This document shows positions 1-8,015 of a DNA stretch of 64,000 nucleotides, one piece after another. The notes beneath the pieces were generated by a model. The model made no database searches. It saw only the letters and a program-made list of their open reading frames with translations, and had not been told where the DNA came from. How positions within the stretch are numbered: the stretch's first letter is position 1; every line of letters begins with the position of its first letter. The position numbers were made by a program, and so were the translations under genes. The stretch covers positions 62,001 to 126,000 of the forward strand of contig NZ_CP106753.1 in NCBI RefSeq assembly GCF_025642115.1. Reading direction: 5' to 3'. The DNA is from Chitiniphilus purpureus. GTDB taxonomy: Bacteria > Pseudomonadota > Gammaproteobacteria > Burkholderiales > Chitinibacteraceae.

Positions 1-504
1 GAAGCGCTGGACAAGAAGGAACAGCTGCGCCAGCTGATCGATCCGGAGATCGGCCTGTCGCTGCTGGCGAGCCTGGGTGGCTCGGACGCGTTGCGTGACT
101 ACGACCTGGACGGCCCGGTGCCGCAGGACCTGCCCGAGACCAACAACAACAAGAGCCGCCAGCGCCTGCTGCTGGATCTGGCCGCACGCGAGCAACTCAC
201 CATCCGCCAGCTTTACGAATGGGTGGCCGGCGCGCGCGGCCACCGCGTGATCCACGGCACGCCGGACAGCATCGCCGATCAGTTGGAGGAGTGGTTCGTC
301 AGCGAGGCGGCCGACGGCTTCAACCTGCTGGCCCCGACCTACCCCGGCGGCCTGGTCGACTTCATCGACCTGGTGGTGCCCATCCTGCGGCATCGCGGCC
401 TGTTCCGCACCGAGTACGAAGCCGCCACGCTGCGCGGCAACCTCGGCCTGGCGATTCCCGAAAACCGCCATACCGCCGCGCGCCACGCACGCAGATCGGC
501 CTGA
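1..504 (+). CDS. LLM-class flavin-dependent monooxygenase, C-terminal part
   Basis: The reading frame is open from the first base, so the start lies outside the window and only about 167 C-terminal residues are visible. The text fits the NtaA/SnaA/DszA branch of luciferase-like FMN monooxygenases: a Thr-Ile-Arg-Gln-Leu-Tyr stretch, then the family signature around GTPDSIADQLEEWF, then the NLLAPTYPGG strand. These enzymes use reduced flavin from a partner reductase to oxidise organosulfur or amino-polycarboxylate compounds. The nitroreductase-family gene 49 bases downstream on the same strand could belong to the same unit. The substrate cannot be told from this fragment; a sulfur-scavenging role is inferred from the sulfonate-type genes elsewhere in the window. 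Confidence 0.85.
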   Translation, partial: EALDKKEQLRQLIDPEIGLSLLASLGGSDALRDYDLDGPVPQDLPETNNNKSRQRLLLDLAAREQLTIRQLYEWVAGARGHRVIHGTPDSIADQLEEWFVSEAADGFNLLAPTYPGGLVDFIDLVVPILRHRGLFRTEYEAATLRGNLGLAIPENRHTAARHARRSA

Positions 505-553
505 CCCGCCACGGCCGGCCCCCGGGGCCGGCTGCGTCCATCCGAGACCGACC

Positions 554-1144
554 ATGACCGCACCGCTTGCCCCGCCTGCGCTCGCGCAGCTGTTCCACGC
601 CGCCCGCACCGTGCAGCGCTTCAGCCCCCGCCCGGTGGACGAGGCCACCCTGCATGAACTCTATGCGCTGGTACGCCAGGGGCCGACCGGCTTCAACGCC
701 CAACCCGGACGCTATGCATTCGTGCGCAGCGCGCAGGCCAAGGCGCTGCTGGCGCCGGCACTGTCCAGCGGCAACCGCGACCGGACGCTGGCGGCGCCGC
801 TGACCGCCATCGTGGCGTGGGATACCCGCTTTCACGAGCAGCTGCCGACGTTGTTTCCCGCATTCGACGCGCGTGGCTATTTCGACAGCCATCCGGACAG
901 CCTGGCGCCGGCCGGCGTGACCAATGCCACGCTGCAGGCGGGCTACCTGATCCTGGCGGCCCGCGCGCTGGGGCTGGATGCCGCGCCCATGTCCGGCTTC
1001 CAGCCCGGGCTGGTCGACGCCGCGTTCTTCCCCGACGGGCGCTGGCGCGCACTGTTGTTGATCAACCTGGGCTATGGCGAGCGCGCTGCGCTGCCGCCGC
1101 GCCTGCCCCGACTGGCGTTCGACGACGCCGTCGCCGTGTTCTGA
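554..1144 (+). CDS. nitroreductase family protein, RutE-like
   Basis: 196-residue protein of the FMN-dependent nitroreductase superfamily. The N-terminus (residues 10-55) has the ARTVQRFSPRPVDE strand and the GPTGFNAQPGRYAFV flavin-binding segment. The C-terminal half has the family's ALGLDAAPMSGF and LLINLGYGE blocks. Length and motifs match malonic semialdehyde reductase RutE and its close paralogues, which are a little shorter than general nitroreductases. No other rut genes are nearby, so a pyrimidine-degradation role is not supported. It more likely works as an NAD(P)H:flavin or aldehyde reductase next to the upstream flavin monooxygenase. The start codon at 554 follows a short gap after that gene, consistent with one transcript. 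Confidence 0.8.
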   Translation: MTAPLAPPALAQLFHAARTVQRFSPRPVDEATLHELYALVRQGPTGFNAQPGRYAFVRSAQAKALLAPALSSGNRDRTLAAPLTAIVAWDTRFHEQLPTLFPAFDARGYFDSHPDSLAPAGVTNATLQAGYLILAARALGLDAAPMSGFQPGLVDAAFFPDGRWRALLLINLGYGERAALPPRLPRLAFDDAVAVF

Positions 1145-1159
1145 CAGACAGGCGCTGCC

Positions 1160-1413
1160 ATGTCCCTGCCCACCACCCGTTTCGGCCGTACCGGCCTGAC
1201 CGTTTCCCGCCTGGCCCTGGGCGTTATGCCAACGAGCGCGGCCACACACTGCTGGAGCTGGCGTTCAGCTGGCTGACGGCCAAACCGTTTGTTGGCAGCA
1301 TCATCGCCGGCGCGTCGACGCCGGAGCAGGTTACGGCCAATGCGCAGGCTGCGGACTGGCAACTGGCCGCCGCGGAGCTGGCGCAGATCGACGCCATCAC
1401 TGCGCAACATTGA
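1160..1413 (+). pseudogene. aldo/keto reductase remnant with large internal deletion
   Basis: The first 20 codons from 1160 encode a typical aldo/keto reductase N-terminus (TRFGRTGLTVSRLALG). At about 1219-1224 the coding text jumps, in a different frame, to a typical C-terminus: YANERGHTLLELAFSWL, then the SIIAGASTPEQV NADPH-binding block, ending at the TGA at 1411-1413. About 200 or more central residues, including the barrel and the Asp-Tyr-Lys-His catalytic residues, are missing. The join lies in a GGGCGT sequence that could belong to either side, as expected for deletion between short repeats. The gene cannot make an active enzyme. It starts 15 bases after the nitroreductase and was probably part of the same operon. 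Confidence 0.8.
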
Positions 1414-2087
1414 CGCCGCGGGGAGCGCCGCATTCCTTCGGCTGGGCGCTGCGTTTTCATCGCAATCACCACCACCGGTCGCGATGGTTCCGGGCCTGCC
1501 ACTGGGCAAGCGGCAGCGCCATCGTGCACTTGCTCCCTCCCGGCACCGATCACGTCTGCCAAGCGCCCGTGACCGCTCGTTTGCTGGCTCCTCGGCCGCT
1601 ACTGCTCCAATACCAAGTGGTTGCTGGGTGGCCCGGGCAGACTCGGCGAGGTTTTATTTTTTGCGAAGAATCGAACAAATTTTTTGAAATATTTGGACAT
1701 TCATTTCCAACAAATTACTTGCCTAGAATGGCTAAAGCCAAAAAATCCAGCGCTATGCAAGTAAATCTGAAAGCATGGATTTCATGCATAAGACAAAGAT
1801 GATTTGCTTGCTGATCGCTACCCGGATTCCAACCCGAGTGGCGTGATCCGACTCTTGCCCTGCCGAATCGACCACGATGCACGTGTGGTCAGCGATTTCC
1901 AGCCCAACCAGAAGGTCGTACAGATCGCTGGATCGGGTAGCACCTTCAATAAACCAGGTCATCGATGCTTCTACGCGCTGTTGAAGCATGGGATTGGAAT
2001 GCACCAGGTCCGCCACTGGTGCGCCGTCCAGCAGTTTCAAAAGCGCTGAGAAAAGGGGGTCTTGCCATCACCGACCTGGGTGGTCAC
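1414..2087. other. intergenic region before the chitinases
   Basis: No convincing gene is seen here. Bases 1650-1760 are strongly AT-rich against the local background and are the likely promoter zone for the first chitinase. A 95-codon open frame on the minus strand (1753-2040, TTG start) has no ribosome-binding site and no recognisable family, so it is not called. Confidence 0.5.
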
Positions 2088-2137
2088 TCCGGCACCAAGC
2101 GGTGGCTGGATTCAAATCTAATAAGCGCGTTACGCGC
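2088..2137 (+). promoter_or_regulatory. two-hairpin mRNA leader, copy 1
   Basis: Directly before the first chitinase. Hairpin 1 pairs TCCGGC (2088-2093) with GCTGGA (2105-2110, one G-U pair) and has an inner ACC/GGT pairing. Hairpin 2 is GCGCG-TTA-CGCGC (2125-2137). The same order occurs before the next two genes with different bases in hairpin 2 that keep it paired, which supports an RNA structure. Function unknown. Confidence 0.55.
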
Positions 2138-2158
2138 ATTACGGATGGAAGAGACAAC

Positions 2159-3592
2159 ATGAGAAAAACCGTGATCGCGGCAGCCGTGCTGGTTGGCATG
2201 GGCAGCGTGCATGCTGATGACAGCTTCGACTACTTTGCCGGCAAGCCACAGCCGTTCAAGCAGACTTCGGGCAAGGTCGTCATGAGCTATTACTATGGCG
2301 ATAAAACCGCTGATGAATTGCCGGGCAACAACTTGACGCATCTGGTATATGCTTTTTTGCGTTTGTGCGGCCCCGGTGAATACAGTGGCGACAAGGCGAT
2401 CTGTGACAGCAACCGCAGCAGCAACGGTGCAGAAGGCAGCGATTTCCGCCTGGCAGTCAATGACAGCACACCCGATGTGGCTGCCTACGAACGAATCCGT
2501 GAAATCAAGGAGCGTTATCCGCACCTGAAGATCGCCTATGCCATCGGCGGCTGGGGAGGATCGAATTCGTTCTATTACCTGGCTGGCGATCCGGCCAGGC
2601 GAGCCGTGTTCATCAGCTCTCTGACTGACTACCTGCGCCAGCATCCGGATATCGATGGCTATGACATCGACTGGGAGCACCCCACCGACAACATGGGCCA
2701 GGATGGGGTGCAGTTGGGCAGTCCGGCTGATGCAGAGAACTACGTGGTTCTGATGCAGGAACTACGTGCCGCGCTCAGCGCCCTGGGCCAGGAGACCGGC
2801 CGTCGATATCTGCTGACCACCGCAGTGCCGACGGGGGGCATCAATTGGAGGAACCTGCCTTACGATCGGGTTGCGCCTTCAGTCGACTACATCCTGCTCA
2901 TGACGTATGGCCTTTACGGCGGCTGGACGAATGATGTCGGTCATCACACTGCATTGCAGTGCGCCAGCTATAGCGAATTCTGTGTGGATGGCACTGTGCA
3001 GGAGTATTTGTCTCAAGTGCCCGCCAATAAGCTGGTGATTGGTACGGCCATGTTCTCGCAGGGTTGGCAAAACGTCAGTGGCCAGACTGATCATGCCAAC
3101 CCGATGACAGGCACGGGCGACGCTTCAGGCCTGGGCTGGAGTGGCGCACAATCCTATTCCGAATTGTACGGAAGCCATATCGGCAATAAAGGTCTGGGCA
3201 TCAATGGCTATACCGTACGCTACGATCCGGCACTTCAAGCTCATTATCTGTGGAACGACGCGAATAAAACCTTTATCGGCTATGACGATCCACGGGATGT
3301 CGAGAGGAAGGGCAAATATGTTGTCAGCAACAATCTGGCGGGTATTTTTTCCTGGCAATTGGGGCAGGACAATGGCGACATCCTGAATGCCATGAATCTG
3401 GGCGTGGGTAATCAGCGCGCTGGATTGCCACCGGAGTGCCCAAGCCAGCATTGGAATAAGAAGCAGGTCTATCAAGCTGGCAGCAGGGTGACCTTCAAAA
3501 ACCAGATCATGCAGGCCAAATGGTGGAACGTGGGTGAGCGCCCGGCAAAGCAGGATTGGAATGCATGGCGCAACCTGGGCGATTGCCATTGA
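2159..3592 (+). CDS. secreted GH18 chitinase with C-terminal CBM5/12
   Basis: 477-residue endo- or exochitinase that hydrolyses beta-1,4-linked N-acetylglucosamine polymers outside the cell. A Sec signal peptide (about residues 1-19, cut after VHA) is followed by a GH18 barrel with the SxGG-type strand YAIGGWGG near 127-134. The catalytic motif DGYDIDWE is at 166-173, with Glu173 as the acid/base. The last 50 residues (from about 427) form a CBM5/12 chitin-binding module with the AKWWNVGERP aromatic face. The start at 2159 is chosen because it gives the signal peptide and lies behind GGATGGAAGAG; the frame stays open further upstream but without signal or site. The next gene is a tandem paralogue with almost the same first 40 residues. 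Confidence 0.95.
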   Translation: MRKTVIAAAVLVGMGSVHADDSFDYFAGKPQPFKQTSGKVVMSYYYGDKTADELPGNNLTHLVYAFLRLCGPGEYSGDKAICDSNRSSNGAEGSDFRLAVNDSTPDVAAYERIREIKERYPHLKIAYAIGGWGGSNSFYYLAGDPARRAVFISSLTDYLRQHPDIDGYDIDWEHPTDNMGQDGVQLGSPADAENYVVLMQELRAALSALGQETGRRYLLTTAVPTGGINWRNLPYDRVAPSVDYILLMTYGLYGGWTNDVGHHTALQCASYSEFCVDGTVQEYLSQVPANKLVIGTAMFSQGWQNVSGQTDHANPMTGTGDASGLGWSGAQSYSELYGSHIGNKGLGINGYTVRYDPALQAHYLWNDANKTFIGYDDPRDVERKGKYVVSNNLAGIFSWQLGQDNGDILNAMNLGVGNQRAGLPPECPSQHWNKKQVYQAGSRVTFKNQIMQAKWWNVGERPAKQDWNAWRNLGDCH

Positions 3593-3753
3593 CCCATCTG
3601 TTTAAGCGGTTTTATGCAATCGATTGAAATCGCACCGGCCTGCCTTGGTGAACCTCTGCTGTTCATCCGCTGTGCCACAGCCCAGGGGAGACGGTGTCTT
3701 TCGTTCGGTGGCAACGGATTGATTGCTTGCCCAAAGGTGGTTCAATCGATCGT

Positions 3754-3769
3754 TTTCGCCATTACGAAA
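3754..3769. promoter_or_regulatory. conserved dyad TTTCG-N6-CGAAA
   Basis: A perfect inverted repeat, TTTCG then six bases then CGAAA, lies about 115 bases before the second chitinase. The same dyad is repeated before the third gene (5435-5450) with a different six-base centre. This is what a protein operator looks like, although both copies lie inside a duplicated leader. Confidence 0.4.
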
Positions 3770-3812
3770 GTGGTGAAGAGGCTGGCGATTGCAACATCGC
3801 CAACCTTACAGT

Positions 3813-3861
3813 GAATCCGGCACCTTAGAAGGCCGGATTCAAACAATAAGCGCCTCGGCGC
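3813..3861 (+). promoter_or_regulatory. two-hairpin mRNA leader, copy 2
   Basis: Hairpin 1 is a perfect 9-bp stem (GAATCCGGC at 3813-3821 with GCCGGATTC at 3832-3840, loop of 10). Hairpin 2 is GCGC-CTCG-GCGC (3850-3861). The ribosome site GGAAGAG (3871-3877) and the ATG at 3883 follow. The layout matches the leaders of the flanking genes. Confidence 0.55.
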
Positions 3862-3882
3862 ATTCTGGATGGAAGAGACAAC

Positions 3883-5322
3883 ATGAGAAAAACCGTGATC
3901 GCGGCAGCCCTGCTGGTTGGCATGGGCAGCGTGCATGCTGATGACAGCTTCAACTACTTTGCCGGCAAGCCACAGCCGTTCAAGCAGACTTCAGGCAAGG
4001 TCGTCACCGCCTATTACTATGGCGAGGAAACCGCCGACCAGATCGCCGGCAACAACCTGACCCATCTGGTGTATTCCTTTTTGCGTGTGTGTGGCCCCGG
4101 TGAATTCTCTGGCGACAAGGCGGTGTGTGATGCCAACCGGGCCAAGTTGGGCGTGGCGGGCTCAGACCATCGTCTGGCCGTCAATGAGAACACACCCGAT
4201 GTGGCCGCCCATGCCCGGATGGTCGACATCAAAAAAAGCTTTCCGCATCTGAAAATCACCGCCGCCATCGGTGGCTGGGGTGGGGGCAACGCGTTTTATT
4301 ACTTTGCCAACGATGCGGCCAAACGGGCGATCTTTGTGCAGTCGGTGGTGGATTACCTGCGCAGCCATACCGCGTTGGACGGTATCGACATCGACTGGGA
4401 AAGCCCAACCGACAATATGTGGCAGGACGGCGTGCAGCTGGGCAGCCCGGAAGACCGGCAAGGGTATATCGATCTGATGCGCGAATTGCGAGCCGCATTC
4501 ACCCGTCTCGGGCAGGAGAACGGCCGCACCTATCTGCTGACCACCGCACTGGGTGCCAATGCCGTCGGGGGCTACCTGAATCTGCCACTGGAGCAGGTGC
4601 ACCCCTTTGTCGATTATGTCTATGTGATGAGTTACGACTATGCCGGCTCGTGGTCGAGTGATGTGGGCCACCATACCAATATCAAATGCGCCAGTTATGC
4701 GCCGTTCTGCCTGGAAAGGGCGATGCAAAGCTATATGAGCGTGATGCCGGCCGAGAAGATCGTGCTGGGCGTAGCGATGTATGCCCGTGGCTGGACCAAT
4801 GTGGCCAATATGAGCGACCCGGCCAATCCGATGACTGGCAAGGGCGAGGTACAGGGCTTTGGTGGCCTCGGCATGGGCCCGGGCGAGTTTCTCTACAAGC
4901 AGTTGTATGGCAACCAGATCGGCAGCAAGGGCGAAGGGTTGAACGGCTATGAAGTGCGCTACGACGCCAATATCGGCTCGCATTACCTGTGGAATGAAAG
5001 CAGCAAGCGCTTTATCGGCTACGACGATCCGCGCGATGTGGAGCAAAAAGGCAAGCTCGCCGTCGCCAACAAGCTGGGCGGCGTGATGGCCTGGGCGCTG
5101 AGTCAGGACAATGGCGACATCCTGAATGCCATGAATCTGGGCGTGGGCAACAAGCTGCTGCCGCAGTGCCCAAGTCAGCAGTGGAACAAAAAGCAGGTCT
5201 ATCACGCCGGCAACATCGTGACCTTCAACAAAGAGATCCTGCAAGCCCGATGGTGGAATGTGGGCGAGCGTCCCCAAAAGCAGGAATGGAATGTATGGCG
5301 CAATCTGGGCGGCTGCTACTGA
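3883..5322 (+). CDS. secreted GH18 chitinase with C-terminal CBM5/12, tandem paralogue
   Basis: 479-residue paralogue of the chitinase just upstream, from which it arose by tandem duplication: the signal peptide and first 40 residues are nearly identical and the leader is copied too. It has the signal peptide MRKTVIAAALLVG, a GH18 barrel with AAIGGWGG, and the catalytic DGIDIDWE at 166-173 (Glu173 acid/base). The CBM5/12 module from about residue 429 ends in ARWWNVGERP. Relative to copy 1 it has extra glycines near residue 325 (GFGGLGMGPGE), in a loop by the substrate cleft, so the two enzymes may differ in cleavage mode. Secreted; acts on chitin together with its neighbours. Confidence 0.95.
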   Translation: MRKTVIAAALLVGMGSVHADDSFNYFAGKPQPFKQTSGKVVTAYYYGEETADQIAGNNLTHLVYSFLRVCGPGEFSGDKAVCDANRAKLGVAGSDHRLAVNENTPDVAAHARMVDIKKSFPHLKITAAIGGWGGGNAFYYFANDAAKRAIFVQSVVDYLRSHTALDGIDIDWESPTDNMWQDGVQLGSPEDRQGYIDLMRELRAAFTRLGQENGRTYLLTTALGANAVGGYLNLPLEQVHPFVDYVYVMSYDYAGSWSSDVGHHTNIKCASYAPFCLERAMQSYMSVMPAEKIVLGVAMYARGWTNVANMSDPANPMTGKGEVQGFGGLGMGPGEFLYKQLYGNQIGSKGEGLNGYEVRYDANIGSHYLWNESSKRFIGYDDPRDVEQKGKLAVANKLGGVMAWALSQDNGDILNAMNLGVGNKLLPQCPSQQWNKKQVYHAGNIVTFNKEILQARWWNVGERPQKQEWNVWRNLGGCY

Positions 5323-5434
5323 TCAATCTGCTTTAAGTGGTTTTGTGCAATCGATTGGCGTGCCAGTGGCGTGGGCCCGGTGAATGCCCCCTGTTGATTG
5401 GCCATGCGTGCCAACAGGCTGGCCAATCGATCGC

Positions 5435-5450
5435 TTTCGCGGTCACGAAA
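5435..5450. promoter_or_regulatory. conserved dyad TTTCG-N6-CGAAA, second copy
   Basis: Same inverted repeat as at 3754-3769, placed about 115 bases before the third chitin gene. The half-sites are unchanged, while four of the six centre bases differ. Confidence 0.4.
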
Positions 5451-5493
5451 GTGGTGAGGAGGTTGACGATTGCAATGCCGCCAACCTTGCAGT

Positions 5494-5542
5494 GGATCCG
5501 GCGCCTCAGGGAGCCGGATTCAAACAATAAGCGCCCCGGCGC
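5494..5542 (+). promoter_or_regulatory. two-hairpin mRNA leader, copy 3
   Basis: Hairpin 1 pairs GGATCCGGC (5494-5502) with GCCGGATTC (5513-5521), keeping the stem through one G-U pair. Hairpin 2 is GCGC-CCCG-GCGC (5531-5542). This leader now heads a gene of a different family, so it has been kept across a change of coding content. Confidence 0.55.
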
Positions 5543-5564
5543 ATTCTGGATGGAGACAACAACG

Positions 5565-7172
5565 ATGAAAATGATCGCCCCTATATTCGGCGGTTTGCTG
5601 CTGGCTGCGTGTTTGCCGGCATTGGCGGCAGTGCCGCTGACGCCGGTCTTGAGCCACGACAACCAAGCTGCGGAGTGGAAACCGGACGTGGCCTATGTGG
5701 CTGGCAATGTCATTACTTATCAGGGACAGGAATATCGTGCCAAATGGTGGAGCCGGAACACCCCTCCACAGCCCAAGAACTGGTCATCGTGGAAGTTGTT
5801 GGGGGCGGCGCAGGATGGCGATTACACGCTGACCCTGCAATCGGGCCACGCCAGCCGCGTGGACTGGTACGAGAACGATGTGCTGATTGCCAGCCAGGAT
5901 CTGAACCCCGCCGCGGCGCAAACCGTCCAGTTGCCGGTACGAGGCCGTAGCAAGGGCAGCTATGTGTACAAGGCGGTCTCGTTGAATGCACAGGGCAGCA
6001 CCGCCAGCGCTCCGATGGTGCTCACAGTGCTGGACGCCGAGAATTACAAGATCGGCGTGCGGACGTTCAATTTCACCGATCCAAACCGGCTCGACCCGCT
6101 GGCCGATACGCCGCGCCTGCGCGAGCTGATGGTCAAGATCTGGTATCCGGCCAGCCAGAGCGCCAGCCAACCGGTACTGCACCACTGGTATCACAGTCCG
6201 AATGCCATTACCGGCTCACCGGGCGACGACTGGCTGAAGGATGTGCCAAGCCAAACCCGCCTCAACGCCGAAATAGCCGAAAAGGAAAAGCCGTTTCCCG
6301 TGCTGGTGTTCTCGCCTGGCTATGCATCGAACCTCGAATCCAGTCAGTTCCTATATGAAGACCTGGCCAGCAAGGGTTATATGGTGGTGGTCATCGGCCA
6401 CACCCATCAGCATTCATTGGTCACGATGGCCAATGGTGAGGAGATCCGTATTGACTGGAACAAGCGCATCCATGATTTCGATGGCGGAATCACGCTGGAT
6501 GAGCTCAATGCCCTGATGGCCCAGCTGAAAGATCAGCCACTGAGCACCGGTGTGAAGCAGCAGATCTATGATGCTTTTGCCAAATGCGAAGGTGACCATC
6601 GGCAGCTGAAGATTTGGCAGGATGACACCCGATTTGTACTGGCCGAGCTGGAAAAACTGAATGCCGACAACAGCGGTTTATTTGCAAACCGGCTGGATCT
6701 ATCGCGGATCGGCCTGCTGGGTACATCGTACGGGGGCACGAAGTCACTGCAATACCTCAGCGAAATCGACAATCCATCCATTCGCGCTGCAGCCAATATC
6801 GATGGACAGGATTATTACCTGACGGCGGAGCATCAGTTCAACAAACCCATCCTGCTGATGGCCACCGAGAGCTGGGTGCATAAGGATTATGACGTGATCT
6901 ATGACACGGCCAGCAGCGATGCCTATTACGTCTCGATCAAAGGCAGCCTTCATGGGGACATTACCGATAGCACGGTACTTGCCCGGAACTCAAAACCCTC
7001 GGACTTCCTGGGGCCGATCAATGGCGAAACCATGCGCACCATCACCAACCAATCGGTGCTGGCTTTCTTCAACCAATATGTCAAAACCCTGCCTCAGCCG
7101 GCGCGGCGCGCCAATGTGCTAACGTTTCTACAGGGCTACAGCGAAGCAGAAGTACGGGTCAAACTGCCCTGA
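5565..7172 (+). CDS. exported CBM5/12 alpha/beta-hydrolase, PAF-acetylhydrolase-like
   Basis: 535-residue exported protein. The N-terminus is a signal peptide that also contains a possible lipobox (LAAC, Cys16), so it may be secreted or lipid-anchored. A CBM5/12 chitin-binding module follows at about 35-72 (YRAKWWSRN), then an Ig-like stretch (about 78-147). From about 175 there is a hydrolase of the plasma-type platelet-activating-factor acetylhydrolase group: LMVKIWYPAS, the oxyanion strand FPVLVFSPGYAS, and the nucleophile elbow GTSYGG with Ser378. The family cleaves short acyl esters. The chitin-binding module and the position behind two chitinases suggest a substrate at the chitin surface, such as O-acyl groups or lipids of fungal or arthropod material; that is inference. 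The ATG at 5565 is chosen for the signal peptide and for TGGAGA just upstream. Confidence 0.8.
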   Translation: MKMIAPIFGGLLLAACLPALAAVPLTPVLSHDNQAAEWKPDVAYVAGNVITYQGQEYRAKWWSRNTPPQPKNWSSWKLLGAAQDGDYTLTLQSGHASRVDWYENDVLIASQDLNPAAAQTVQLPVRGRSKGSYVYKAVSLNAQGSTASAPMVLTVLDAENYKIGVRTFNFTDPNRLDPLADTPRLRELMVKIWYPASQSASQPVLHHWYHSPNAITGSPGDDWLKDVPSQTRLNAEIAEKEKPFPVLVFSPGYASNLESSQFLYEDLASKGYMVVVIGHTHQHSLVTMANGEEIRIDWNKRIHDFDGGITLDELNALMAQLKDQPLSTGVKQQIYDAFAKCEGDHRQLKIWQDDTRFVLAELEKLNADNSGLFANRLDLSRIGLLGTSYGGTKSLQYLSEIDNPSIRAAANIDGQDYYLTAEHQFNKPILLMATESWVHKDYDVIYDTASSDAYYVSIKGSLHGDITDSTVLARNSKPSDFLGPINGETMRTITNQSVLAFFNQYVKTLPQPARRANVLTFLQGYSEAEVRVKLP

Positions 7173-7220
7173 GGAATGCCAGGCTTGAGCTGAGCCAAAA
7201 CGGCAAAATGCAACGTGCAG

Positions 7221-7259
7221 CGGCGTGGCCATGACTGCAAGCCAGTCATGGCCACGCCG
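7221..7259 (+). terminator. perfect 17-bp stem-loop after the chitin operon
   Basis: CGGCGTGGCCATGACTG (7221-7237) pairs perfectly with its complement at 7243-7259 across a 5-base loop, about 50 bases after the stop of the CBM esterase. There is no T-tract, so it may act as a 3-prime stabiliser or Rho-linked end rather than a classic intrinsic terminator. Confidence 0.55.
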
Positions 7260-8015
7260 GATCGCGGTTGCCAGCAGTCTGGGCGTTGTTGCACCACACC
7301 CCGCAGCGCACCCCGGCCAGTGGACTGCGGCCATCACCCACCAACTGGCATCACCGCAACGCCGCCCCCACGGCACAGGCATCGCTGTTGGTCCGGCCCG
7401 CGCCAGCCATGCCATGGTTCGCGTGGGCCACCGGCCAGCCCGGGTGTCAGCCACCTTTTCCGATGCCGCTGTGCCGCTCTGCCTGTCGCTCACGATGCTG
7501 TCCGGCCGGGCACTGCGTCAGCGCCGTCGCACGATCGGGCGTCTGGTTGGATTGCTCGATCTTGATGGGCAGGTGCCGGGCTGCAGCACGCCCAGCCGCC
7601 GGCAGCAGACGCTGACGGTGCGCAGGCCGGCCGGGCGCCGTGCGGGAACGCCCGAGCAGGCGAACCGGCAGTTGCCGGCCCGGACCTCCTGTGCGGCCTG
7701 CAGCGCATCCAGTGCCGCCAGTCCGACTGCCCCACCGACACACCTTGTTGAAATGACAGCAATCTGCTGCTGGATTCGAATCAAATCCATGGCGGTGGTG
7801 GTGTGATTGGCGGCGTTGCCGCGTGGCATGCCGCTTGCTCGGACAATAGCCTTCGCCGCAGCGCCGCGGCCTGTTCCGTACCGCATACGCGGCTTGCACG
7901 CTGGGCGACAACCTTGGCCTCGCCCGGTACGCCAGTTGCCCTGCCATCACGCCGGCCGACGCTGTGCCTGCCTGAGCCGGAACCGGGGCGGCCGGGCCGC
8001 CCCATGGAGTAACCC
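7260..8015. other. intergenic region before the sulfonate-binding protein
   Basis: About 750 bases with no recognisable gene. The open frames on both strands are low-complexity products of high GC. The one supported signal is the sigma-54 promoter at 7824-7839. Confidence 0.5.
7824..7839 (+). promoter_or_regulatory. sigma-54 (RpoN) promoter
   Basis: TGGCATG-CCGC-TTGCT matches the -24/-12 consensus TGGCACG-N4-TTGCW at all fixed positions but one, with the required 10 bases between GG (7825-7826) and GC (7837-7838). It lies about 177 bases before the binding-protein gene at 8016. Confidence 0.65.

Noticed and set aside
1753..2040. 95-codon frame on the minus strand before the first chitinase
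   Set aside because: TTG start without ribosome site, no recognisable domain, and it overlaps the likely promoter and leader of the chitinase.
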